Assembly (NCBI GenBank): GCA_009776695.1
Contig: WRNI01000008.1
Coordinates: 1 to 22,193, forward strand
DNA length: 22,193 bases
Direction: 5' to 3'
From: Methanomassiliicoccaceae archaeon
GTDB lineage: Archaea > Thermoplasmatota > Thermoplasmata > Methanomassiliicoccales > Methanomethylophilaceae
Part shown: in pieces, positions 1 through 6,419 of the stretch
Layout: each line of letters begins with the position of its first letter
How positions within the stretch are numbered: position 1 is the stretch's first letter
Program-made: the position numbers and the translations under genes
Notes under the pieces: model-generated
Told to the model about the DNA's origin: nothing
What the model saw: the letters and a program-made list of their open reading frames with translations, nothing else
Databases searched by the model: none

Positions 1-844
1 GCTGTTCCGGTGCCGACGGGAGCTTCAGCGACTGCGGCTCGCCCCTGAATGACCTCAGCGTCTCGGCAAGCTCGTCGACCGACGGCGTCGCGTCCATTTT
101 TACGACAAGCGATTCCAGATGGCCGTCGATCACGGGAACTCTGGCGCAGTTGGCAAGCGCTCTGAACTTTGCGAAATTGAATTCCTTGTTATCGTAAGTA
201 CCAAGCATCTTGGCAAGTTCCGATTCCATTTTCTCTTCCTCGCCGCTTATGAACGGTATCACGTTACCGACGGCGTCCAGTGACGGGACGCCGGGATATC
301 CTGCGCCTGAAAGTGCCTGATACGTTGATATCGAAACGAAGTCCAGTCCGTACGCGTCGCGTATCGCCGCGAGCGGAGGTGCTATGCCTGTTGACGAACA
401 ATTTGCGTTCGTGACGATATATCCGCCGTTGCCGTACGTCGCCTGATCCTTTATCGACAGCAGATGCTTCGGATTCACTTCCGGAATAAGTATCGCCACG
501 TTCCTGTCCATTCTGTGCGCTCCCGCATTGGTGAAGACGGCGACGCCGTTCTCCGCGAGATCGCTTTCTGTCTTGCCGGCAAGATCGGACGGTATCCCGC
601 TGAATGCCGCTCTTGCGTTCCTGGCGATCTTCTTCAGGTCCATTGTCTCTATCTTTGTGTCAAGCGTCTCTTCCGCATACACATGATCCCTGACCTTGAG
701 CACATCCCTCAGTTTCTTTCCCTCGGACCTCTCGGATGCGTACATCCCCTCGATCTCGAAGTAAGGGTGGCCCTCAAGCATCTGCACGAACCTCTGTCCG
801 ATCATTCCCGTGGCGCCGAGAACGGCAACGCGTATCTTGTTCAT
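1..844 (-). CDS. asd: Aspartate-semialdehyde dehydrogenase, partial (C-terminus beyond left edge)
   Basis: The enzyme reduces aspartyl-4-phosphate with NADPH to aspartate-4-semialdehyde, the branch point to threonine, methionine, lysine and, in methanogens, aromatic precursors. I translated the minus strand from ATG at 844 (MNKIRVAVLGATGMIGQRFV), which opens with the GATGxIG nucleotide-binding loop at residues 10-16. The catalytic cysteine lies in NANCSSTG (Cys149). The second active-site motif, RVPVIDGHLES, carries His242. Both match the archaeal/fungal-type family. 281 codons are present without a stop; archaeal members are about 350 residues, so roughly 70 are missing beyond the edge. The start has only a weak upstream purine stretch, and a 13-base palindrome lies just before it. 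Family assignment is firm; nothing can be said about downstream operon partners. Confidence 0.95.
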   Translation of the reverse strand, partial: MNKIRVAVLGATGMIGQRFVQMLEGHPYFEIEGMYASERSEGKKLRDVLKVRDHVYAEETLDTKIETMDLKKIARNARAAFSGIPSDLAGKTESDLAENGVAVFTNAGAHRMDRNVAILIPEVNPKHLLSIKDQATYGNGGYIVTNANCSSTGIAPPLAAIRDAYGLDFVSISTYQALSGAGYPGVPSLDAVGNVIPFISGEEEKMESELAKMLGTYDNKEFNFAKFRALANCARVPVIDGHLESLVVKMDATPSVDELAETLRSFRGEPQSLKLPSAPEQ

Positions 845-858
845 TCCAAACACTCCGC

Positions 859-871
859 TACGAATTTCGTA
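859..871. repeat. 13-base palindrome in the asd leader
   Basis: TACGAATTTCGTA is a near-perfect inverted repeat (six base pairs around a central T) 15 bases upstream of the asd start. It could be an operator or simply a chance palindrome in AT-rich DNA. The rest of 872-1080 shows AT-rich sequence that probably includes the asd promoter on the minus strand, then a GC-rich stretch at 966-1020. I see no gene in it. Confidence 0.3.
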
Positions 872-1080
872 ACACACACATAATCTGACAATGATTAAAA
901 TCTCTGTTGTCATTTTTATTCTTTAGAGAATATTTTTACATTAAAAAATTCATATTTTTTCTGCGTCCGCACACGGCGGCGCACATAGCGAATACGGCCA
1001 CGCACACGGGACCGCGGCCGAAGATATCATCGACGCAGAGGTCGTGAATGAAGTGTCAGACCGATGTCATTACGGTCCGT

Positions 1081-1198
1081 ATGTCCGATTCTATTGATTT
1101 TTTTCATTTTTCAATGTCCAATTCTATTGATTTTTTCTTTTTTTAATGTCCAAAAATATGTATATATGATATGCTGTGTACACATAGGACAATGGACA
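1081..1198 (+). promoter_or_regulatory. Promoter with TGTCC half-site array upstream of the AAA ATPase
   Basis: Three ATGTCC elements begin at 1081, 1114 and 1146, spaced 33 and 32 bases, about three helical turns. The first two continue as a tandem repeat (ATGTCC, R, ATTCTATTGATTTTTT). A TATA box (TATATAT, 1161-1167) follows. Two inverted copies, GGACA at 1187-1191 and 1194-1198, flank the expected transcription start just before ATG 1209. Direct sites upstream and inverted sites downstream of a TATA box are what an operator for a repressor or activator would look like. The regulator is unknown, and binding is inference from spacing alone. Confidence 0.5.
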
Positions 1199-1208
1199 GG
1201 GTCAGCTT

Positions 1209-2507
1209 ATGTTGAAAAGAAAGATCATGGACGTCCTCGTCGGATGGAAGGCGGAAAAGAGTAAGAAGTGCCTTCTCCTCAAAGGCGCGAGACAGGTCGG
1301 GAAGACATTCATAGTCAGGGAGTTCGCGAAACAGTATTATGATAATATTGTTGAGTTAAATTTTTTCATCCGTCCCGAGTTCAAGGACGCCTTTGAGGGC
1401 AGTCTGCTCATGGACGACCTGATAAAGAAGATAACGTCCATTGACAACTCTATGAGGTTCACCGAAGGCAGGACGCTGCTGTTCCTGGACGAGGTCCAGG
1501 AATGCGGCAACGCGCGGACGGCGCTGAAGCCGATAGCCGAAGATGGCAGATTCGACTGCATCGCATCCGGCTCGATGCTCGGAGTATCGTACAAGAACAC
1601 AAGGTCTATTCCTGTAGGCTATGAGAAGCAGGTGGAAATGTATTCTCTGGATTTCGAGGAGTACCTCTGGGCCGTCGGTTACGAGGCGTCCCACATCGAA
1701 CATCTGAAAGAATATTTTGACGGCAGGAAGCCCGTTCCAAAGGCGATCAATGACGCATTCATGGAAAAGCTGAGAGAATATGCGGTGGTCGGCGGTATGC
1801 CCTCAGTCGTCAATATATTCCTGGAAACAAAGAACTTCGGTCTTGTGCACGAGGAGCAGAAAGGCATAATCGCCAGCTATCTGGACGACATCGCAAAATA
1901 TGCCTCCCGCAGCGAAAAGCCGAAAGTGAGGAAATGTTACGCTTCCGTCCCTGACCATCTGGCGAGGGAGAACAAGAGGTTCATGTACTCGGCGGCGGAA
2001 AAGGGATCGAACGCGCAAAAACTCGAGAACAGCCTGGAATGGCTTGCGGACGCAGGCCTTGTGAAGATATGCGGCAACGTGACGTCGCCGTTCTTCCCGC
2101 TGCCCGCGTACAGCCGTGCGGGGCAATTCAAGGTATATCTCACGGACATCGGTATACTGAACGCGATGTACGGGCCGGAGATGAAGAACAGCTTTTACAT
2201 GAACACGCTGGCCGGGCCCGCGAAAGGCGGGATATACGAGAATCTCGTGGCCGACATACTTCTGAAGAAGAACGTACCTCTGAGATATTACAGACTGCCG
2301 GAAAGCATGCAGGAGGTCGAGTTCCTGCTGACGAAAGGCGAGAATATAATTCCGCTGGAGGTCAAGGCCGGCAACGGAAGGACGATCTCCCTGGACAATT
2401 ACATCACGAGATACGGGCCGCCGTACGCGCTGAAGCTGATCTCCGGGAACGTTGGCATGAACGGCAGGAAGCTGACGCTGCCGCTGTACATGGCCTTGTT
2501 CCTCTGA
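1209..2507 (+). CDS. AAA family ATPase with C-terminal DUF4143 domain
   Basis: This 432-residue protein has the layout of the AAA_14/DUF4143 family, which is widespread in archaea and gut anaerobes and has no firmly established function. Walker A is GARQVGKT (residues 26-33), Walker B is LLFLDE (90-95), and a sensor-like segment ASGSMLG follows at 119-125. The C-terminal part carries EVEFLL followed by IIPLEVKAG. This is the D/E-x-D...E-x-K pattern of a PD-(D/E)XK-like fold usual at the end of DUF4143, though whether it cuts nucleic acid is not known. Length is normal for the family, so it appears intact. It has its own TATA promoter and only a weak ribosome binding site. The STAND ATPase gene starts 81 bases downstream behind another TATA-like box. 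Such genes are typically accessory and mobile. Confidence 0.85.
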   Translation: MLKRKIMDVLVGWKAEKSKKCLLLKGARQVGKTFIVREFAKQYYDNIVELNFFIRPEFKDAFEGSLLMDDLIKKITSIDNSMRFTEGRTLLFLDEVQECGNARTALKPIAEDGRFDCIASGSMLGVSYKNTRSIPVGYEKQVEMYSLDFEEYLWAVGYEASHIEHLKEYFDGRKPVPKAINDAFMEKLREYAVVGGMPSVVNIFLETKNFGLVHEEQKGIIASYLDDIAKYASRSEKPKVRKCYASVPDHLARENKRFMYSAAEKGSNAQKLENSLEWLADAGLVKICGNVTSPFFPLPAYSRAGQFKVYLTDIGILNAMYGPEMKNSFYMNTLAGPAKGGIYENLVADILLKKNVPLRYYRLPESMQEVEFLLTKGENIIPLEVKAGNGRTISLDNYITRYGPPYALKLISGNVGMNGRKLTLPLYMALFL

Positions 2508-2543
2508 TACGTACGGTCAGGATGCCGGGCAGGACAGGCGGCG

Positions 2544-2557
2544 CTTATATCATATAC
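2544..2557 (+). promoter_or_regulatory. Predicted TATA box for the STAND ATPase gene
   Basis: CTTATATCATATAC lies about 38 bases upstream of ATG 2589, placing transcription start near 2575 with a short leader. It is the only AT-rich stretch in an otherwise GC-rich 81-base gap. This suggests the STAND gene can be transcribed independently of the ATPase before it. Confidence 0.4.
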
Positions 2558-2588
2558 GCCGATACAGGGAAGCGAGCGGTAGTGTCAG

Positions 2589-4946
2589 ATGACAGACGTC
2601 TTACTGAAAAGAATTGCGGCATGGCTGTCGGAGTACGCGGCGGAAAAGATCAGCGGCTCATTGCTTTCGGTATTCGGCAGGGAGGTCAGAAGACCGAATA
2701 CGGGAACGATAGCATCCGGCGACATAATGCCGGTGCTCTCCGGTCTTGAGATAAGCGCCGGCGCTGAGAAAGTGTTCCTGAGCGGAATGAACCGTAAGCT
2801 GATATGCGCATGCATATTTTACAAAGATATCGGGCCGTCGAGGCACGTCGACCCGTCGGACATGGAGAATGTGAAGGACGCCGGCGAAGAGAAGGTAAGG
2901 AATGAGATAAAGGACCTGATACTGACGGTACACGAAAAGATCTGGCGGCTTTCCGCTGTTTCAGAAAAAATGGGTCGCCTCGAGGTGCAGAGGAACATCA
3001 GAGCAGATCTCGAGGACGTGGTCAGAGAGCTCAAGGCGATAAGAGAAAGGGGAGCGCCGGCCGAAGAGGAAGAGGAAGATACAAGGGGTCCGGTTGCAAC
3101 ATCATATCCGCGCCCCTCGCCGGCGTTCGCCGGAAGGGAGATGGATATTCTGCGGTTGTTGCTGTTACTGGAAAAAAGTAACACGGTCTTTGTATGCGGC
3201 CCCGCCGGCATAGGGAAATCAGAGCTGTGCGGGAAGTTCGCCGAAGGATGGGCGTCCGTCAGCGATGACGGCGAGCGAAAAAGAACGGCGGTGTGGCTGA
3301 GCTGCGACGGAGGTCTCAGGTCAGCGATCGCGTGGCGCCTCAAGGTCCGCGGGATAAAAGAGAACGAGACGATGGACGAGAACCGTTTGTTCGCGTCGAA
3401 GCTGGCGGCGCTGTCCGCGGACCCGATGACGCTGCTCGTGATCGACAATTTCTGCGGAGACGATGACGGCTCCCTGAACACCGTCTCAGGATGCGGATTC
3501 AGGAAGATATTCATAACCAGGAACAATGAATTTCTCAGTTCGTACAACGGCGTCGAGATAGGCGCACTGCCGGATGGCACAGCGCTTGACCTGTTGTTCG
3601 AACTGTTGGGAGATGAGAGAAAGGAATGGGCGGAGGAAAGGAAGAACGAATTGAGAGAATTGCTTCGCCGCATCGGGTGCCATACATTGTCAATAAAACT
3701 GATCGCCGATATCATAAGAATGAACGGGACCGAACCGCCGGAGCTTCTGAGCATCGTGTCCCGTGCGGATATGACGAGGCAGGAGGAAAAGGACATTGCG
3801 AACGTGCTCGGTCTGCTCGGCGCCGTGACGCCTGAGAGCAGAGAGGCGGACATCCTGAAAATGATATCGATGCTTCCCGTGTCGGGCATGCCGCTTGAAA
3901 AATTCATTGAATTCGCAGAGCTTGACGATAATGACATGATAATTCTCAGATCCCTGGAGCGCAGGGGATGGGTAAGCATAACGGAGATCGACGGCAGCGG
4001 CGACCGTATCATACATTCGGACCCTATGATCATGAACATATTGCGCAGCGATCACGGACCGAAGGACGACGACTGCTGCGTCTTCTTCAACTCGCTGGAA
4101 AAATTCTTCGATCTGGGACGCTCGTACGGCAACTGGGAAGAGAAGATGAACATGCTCCCCGTTCTCATATCAGCAACAGATTCAGCATCGACAAGCCCGT
4201 ACGCGCCGATATTGTATTCGCTTGCGGGCCGCTATCTGAGAGGATCGGGGGACGCGGACGGGGCGCTCATATACTACATGAGGGCGCTGGACGATAAAGA
4301 AAAGAGATTCGGCGCAGATCATCCGTGCGCCGCGCCCACGTACACAGGAATCGGCAACGTTTACTCGGACAAAGGCGAATACGACAAAGCGGTGGAATAT
4401 TACATCAAGGCGCTGAAGGTCAGCGGACGATTGTCGGGAATAAATGACCCGAGCATCGCGATGACGTACAACAACGTGGGGATCGCATATTCCGAAAAGG
4501 GCGATCACGATAAGGCGCTCGAATATTACGGAAAGGCGCTGGAGATACGCGAAAGAGTGTTGGGCGAGGAGCATCAGGACACTGCGGCCACCTACAGCTG
4601 TATGGGGAACGCATATTCCGATAAGGGCGAGTACGATAAGGCGCTCGAATATTACGGAAAGGCGCTGGAGATACGCGAAAAAGTGCTCGGTCCCGATCAC
4701 TATTACACGGCGGTCACGCACGGCAACATAGGAGTGGCGCACCTGCGCATGGAAAATTATGCGAAGGCGCTGGAGAGCACGGTAAAGGCGGCGGAAATAA
4801 TGAGAAGGACCGTAGGCGCGGAGCACCCGGACACCGCGGCCGCGTACGAAGTGATAGCGCACATTCGCAATTTGACCGGCGACGGGGACGCGTACGCCGA
4901 ATACAAGATAACAGTGATTGAAGACTGGAACTTCATGTATCGTTGA
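2589..4946 (+). CDS. STAND-type NB-ARC ATPase with C-terminal TPR repeats
   Basis: This 785-residue protein has the three-part plan of signal-transducing STAND ATPases. Residues 1-170 are an N-terminal region I do not recognise, with an acidic linker (EEEEED) at 159-164; this is the usual place for an effector. The NTPase core has Walker A GPAGIGKS (204-211), Walker B LLVIDNF (282-288), an RNBS-B-like IFITRN (307-312) and a GLPL-like segment CHTLSIK (364-370), followed by a probable winged helix (about 400-490). Residues 540-760 contain kinesin-light-chain-like TPRs of 42 residues (EYDKALEYYGKALEIRE), the probable sensor. Prokaryotic relatives include antiphage and regulatory proteins that oligomerise on sensing a ligand; the role here is inferred. 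No signal peptide or membrane segment is seen. The 5' context is another accessory ATPase. Confidence 0.85.
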   Translation: MTDVLLKRIAAWLSEYAAEKISGSLLSVFGREVRRPNTGTIASGDIMPVLSGLEISAGAEKVFLSGMNRKLICACIFYKDIGPSRHVDPSDMENVKDAGEEKVRNEIKDLILTVHEKIWRLSAVSEKMGRLEVQRNIRADLEDVVRELKAIRERGAPAEEEEEDTRGPVATSYPRPSPAFAGREMDILRLLLLLEKSNTVFVCGPAGIGKSELCGKFAEGWASVSDDGERKRTAVWLSCDGGLRSAIAWRLKVRGIKENETMDENRLFASKLAALSADPMTLLVIDNFCGDDDGSLNTVSGCGFRKIFITRNNEFLSSYNGVEIGALPDGTALDLLFELLGDERKEWAEERKNELRELLRRIGCHTLSIKLIADIIRMNGTEPPELLSIVSRADMTRQEEKDIANVLGLLGAVTPESREADILKMISMLPVSGMPLEKFIEFAELDDNDMIILRSLERRGWVSITEIDGSGDRIIHSDPMIMNILRSDHGPKDDDCCVFFNSLEKFFDLGRSYGNWEEKMNMLPVLISATDSASTSPYAPILYSLAGRYLRGSGDADGALIYYMRALDDKEKRFGADHPCAAPTYTGIGNVYSDKGEYDKAVEYYIKALKVSGRLSGINDPSIAMTYNNVGIAYSEKGDHDKALEYYGKALEIRERVLGEEHQDTAATYSCMGNAYSDKGEYDKALEYYGKALEIREKVLGPDHYYTAVTHGNIGVAHLRMENYAKALESTVKAAEIMRRTVGAEHPDTAAAYEVIAHIRNLTGDGDAYAEYKITVIEDWNFMYR
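4509..4680 (+). repeat. Near-identical DNA repeat inside the TPR region
   Basis: A stretch of about 46 bases beginning GATAAGGCGCTCGAATATTA at 4509 recurs exactly at 4635. The 126-base offset is one 42-codon TPR unit. Synonymous positions are also identical, unlike the neighbouring TPR units. This implies recent unit duplication or gene conversion rather than old divergence under protein-level selection. Confidence 0.8.
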
Positions 4947-5040
4947 TCTTCGCACCAACGACTGCGTGCATCCAGCACCGAGATGCTGCAAAGGCCGGTG
5001 GCGGAGGATCGGCAGGAAGCACAGGCACAACAATAAAACA

Positions 5041-5048
5041 TTTATTAA
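5041..5048 (+). promoter_or_regulatory. TATA box upstream of the candidate structured RNA
   Basis: TTTATTAA stands in a short AT-rich island and predicts transcription start near 5070, just where the base-paired region begins. No credible open reading frame starts there. Confidence 0.4.
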
Positions 5049-5069
5049 CAACGTGCCTATATTATCTTC

Positions 5070-5280
5070 AGCTTCAGAGAAGTGCACAGCACCCAGCCGA
5101 GGGGGAGGTGGCGTTCCCCTTTGAAGCATCCTTTTGCTCACAACTTTTCAACAAGCTCGGTGAACCGATCAGGGCACCATTTTCCCGGTGTCGGGAAATG
5201 GTGTCCGCGAGGTCGTGCGGAAAGAAATGCCGATACAGACCCAACAGACTGGATGGGCCCCCCGTAGCCTTGGCTCTGAC
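5070..5280 (+). ncRNA. Candidate structured non-coding RNA in the gene-free region 4947-5331
   Basis: No convincing protein gene lies between 4947 and 5331. Within it, the segment from 5070 to 5280 can fold with its ends paired. TCAG (5074-5077) pairs with CTGA (5276-5279), AGCCGA (5095-5100) with TTGGCT (5270-5275), and GGGGG (5101-5105) with CCCCC near 5258-5263. An internal hairpin of 14 pairs with one bulged T spans 5172-5206 around the loop GGTGTC. A smaller hairpin, TCGG-TGAA-CCGA, ends at 5169. The 5' part (GGGGG...GGCG...CCCC) faintly recalls the Alu domain of archaeal SRP RNA, but the conserved GGAAG tetraloop and GCAG bulge of SRP helix 8 are absent. A small hairpin CAGCA-CCGAGA-TGCTG near 4972-4987 may end the preceding transcript. 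The identity of the RNA is unknown. Confidence 0.35.
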
Positions 5281-5288
5281 CCTATAAA

Positions 5289-5297
5289 TTTTAAATA
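5289..5297 (+). promoter_or_regulatory. TATA box of the toxin-antitoxin operon
   Basis: TTTTAAATA is a near-consensus archaeal TATA box. It would start transcription near 5315-5320, immediately before the strong AAGGAGG ribosome binding site (5318-5324) that serves TTG 5332. Confidence 0.55.
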
Positions 5298-5331
5298 CCA
5301 CTGTGTTGTATGATGAGAAGGAGGCGACAGA

Positions 5332-5562
5332 TTGTTCGGATCCCTGAGCAGAAAAGAACGCACGACCATGGACACAAAATCACAGTCTCAGGCAAATGAT
5401 GGAAATTTTAATCATCACATGGAAGAGGGGTGCGAGATGGAGAAGATACCCAACGCTGAAACTCTCGAGGCATTCAGAGAAGCAGACGAGATAATGAAGG
5501 ATCCTTCTCGTTATAAAGGATATACAGATGTCGACGAGATGTTCAGGGAGTTACTCTCTTGA
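5332..5562 (+). CDS. RelB/DinJ-like antitoxin, short, without recognisable DNA-binding domain
   Basis: This is the probable antitoxin that binds and neutralises the YafQ/RelE-like toxin encoded directly after it. The C-terminal part (IPNAETLEAFREADEIMKDP followed by TDVDEMFRELL) is the toxin-wrapping tail typical of RelB/DinJ antitoxins. The expected N-terminal ribbon-helix-helix is not seen. Its place is taken by a polar, low-complexity stretch (TKSQSQANDGNFNHH). I chose TTG 5332 because AAGGAGG lies seven bases upstream. An ATG at 5437 with a weaker GAGGGG upstream would give a 41-residue protein of only the tail. The stop codon overlaps the toxin start by one base (TGATG), so the two are translationally coupled. 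Promoter autoregulation by a protein without the DNA-binding domain is doubtful. Confidence 0.75.
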   Translation: MFGSLSRKERTTMDTKSQSQANDGNFNHHMEEGCEMEKIPNAETLEAFREADEIMKDPSRYKGYTDVDEMFRELLS

Positions 5563-5837
5563 TGTATACAATAATATCAACCGCGAAATTTCAAAAAGAT
5601 CTGAAACGTATCGAAAAACGAGGATATAGGATCGATTCTCTGAAAGAAGTTGTCAGAAAACTTGCGACCGGCGAACCATTGGATAAAAAATATCAGGATC
5701 ATTCTTTGAAAGGTAAGTACAAAGGACGCCGCGAATGTCATATCGCCCCTGATTGGCTTCTAATCTACGAAGTTTCAAACGAAACATTGATCCTGCTCCT
5801 CCTGAGAACCGGTACGCATTCGGATTTGTTCGAATGA
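5562..5837 (+). CDS. YafQ/RelE-family mRNA interferase toxin
   Basis: The protein is 91 residues, the normal size for ribosome-dependent mRNA interferases of the RelE/ParE superfamily, which cleave mRNA in the ribosomal A site. YafQ-type hallmarks are the basic N-terminal helices (FQKDLKRIEKRG), DHSLKGKYKGRRECHI, PDWLLIYEV, and the ending RTGTHSDLF, where the conserved histidine is expected to act in catalysis. The reading frame also allows a TTG one codon earlier. ATG 5562 is preferred because it overlaps the antitoxin stop. The toxin seems intact while the antitoxin is unusually short. Toxin-antitoxin pairs are often acquired, which agrees with the accessory genes on its left. Confidence 0.9.
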   Translation: MYTIISTAKFQKDLKRIEKRGYRIDSLKEVVRKLATGEPLDKKYQDHSLKGKYKGRRECHIAPDWLLIYEVSNETLILLLLRTGTHSDLFE

Positions 5838-5894
5838 ATGACAGGACATCACAGCGAACGCCGCAAGAAATATGCGCGCTGTGCGATGCGAAGG

Positions 5895-5902
5895 TTTTAT
5901 AC
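5895..5902 (+). promoter_or_regulatory. TATA box giving a probable leaderless transcript
   Basis: TTTTATAC is centred about 27 bases upstream of ATG 5925. This places the transcription start at or next to the start codon. No ribosome binding site precedes the ATG, consistent with a leaderless mRNA, which is common in archaea. Confidence 0.5.
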
Positions 5903-5924
5903 TCATTTTTGATGATGACGATGC

Positions 5925-6419
5925 ATGGAACGCATTTCCGAAGTGTTCTCGGGATATCCGATGCAGGAAAAAGTGGCGAGACTGATGCTCCGCATCGGCG
6001 CGTCCGTGAAGAACGGGAATGCGTACTGCGGGGACGTTGAGCTTTCTGATACAGCCCTCGGCAAGGCGGCCGGAACGGACAGGCGTGTCGCAAGGTCGGC
6101 GATTGACAAGATATCAAAAGATGATGAGCTGAGCGGATTCTTCGCCGGTCTGCGGCCGATCGCGTTACTGGCGGACGTGGCCCCGCAGATCGGTTGTTCA
6201 ACGTTGGTCATCGTCCCCACGAATGCGTCGATGCCCGGCATCATCGCCGACGTATCGTCGGTATTGCTGGCGGCGGGCGTAAGCATACGGCAGGCGGTGA
6301 TCGACGACCCGGACGGCGAGAACGTTCATCTTCTTATTGTAATAGACGGCAATATACCCGCGGAGTTCATACCTTCGCTGAGACAATGCCGCGGTGTCGC
6401 GATGCTCACGTTACGCTGA
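5925..6419 (+). CDS. ACT-domain regulator of amino-acid metabolism (COG2061-like)
   Basis: The protein has 164 residues. Residues 1-60 form a small helical, winged-helix-like region (CGDVELSDTALGKAAGTDRR, then VARSAID). Residues 90-164 form an ACT fold (STLVIVPTNASMPGIIADV, then the second half VHLLIVIDG). ACT domains bind amino acids, and this archaeal family is annotated as an allosteric or transcriptional regulator; the ligand cannot be read from sequence. The start at 5925 gives the usual N-terminus and fits the TATA spacing. The 3' end overlaps the convergent carB end by nine bases. A link to amino-acid or pyrimidine metabolism is suggested only by neighbours. Confidence 0.8.
   Translation: MERISEVFSGYPMQEKVARLMLRIGASVKNGNAYCGDVELSDTALGKAAGTDRRVARSAIDKISKDDELSGFFAGLRPIALLADVAPQIGCSTLVIVPTNASMPGIIADVSSVLLAAGVSIRQAVIDDPDGENVHLLIVIDGNIPAEFIPSLRQCRGVAMLTLR

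Noticed and set aside
1064..1264. 66-residue open frame over the TGTCC repeat array
   Set aside because: It translates the T-rich tandem repeat and overlaps the start of the ATPase gene in another frame.
2039..2749. 236-residue frame spanning the end of the ATPase and the start of the STAND gene
   Set aside because: It is an out-of-frame shadow of two well-supported genes, rich in Arg as expected for a shifted frame.
4182..5141. 319-residue minus-strand frame opposite the TPR region
   Set aside because: Its periodicity mirrors the TPR units on the other strand; there is no domain and no start signal.
5070..5280. SRP (7S) RNA
   Set aside because: The GGGGG...GGCG...CCCC segment recalls the Alu domain, but the U-turn motif UGUNR is imperfect, helix 5 is not formed, and the near-invariant GGAAG tetraloop with GCAG bulge is missing.
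4943..5287. 114-residue open frame across the gap after the STAND gene
   Set aside because: It starts inside the end of the STAND gene, has low-complexity composition, no ribosome binding site and no recognisable domain.
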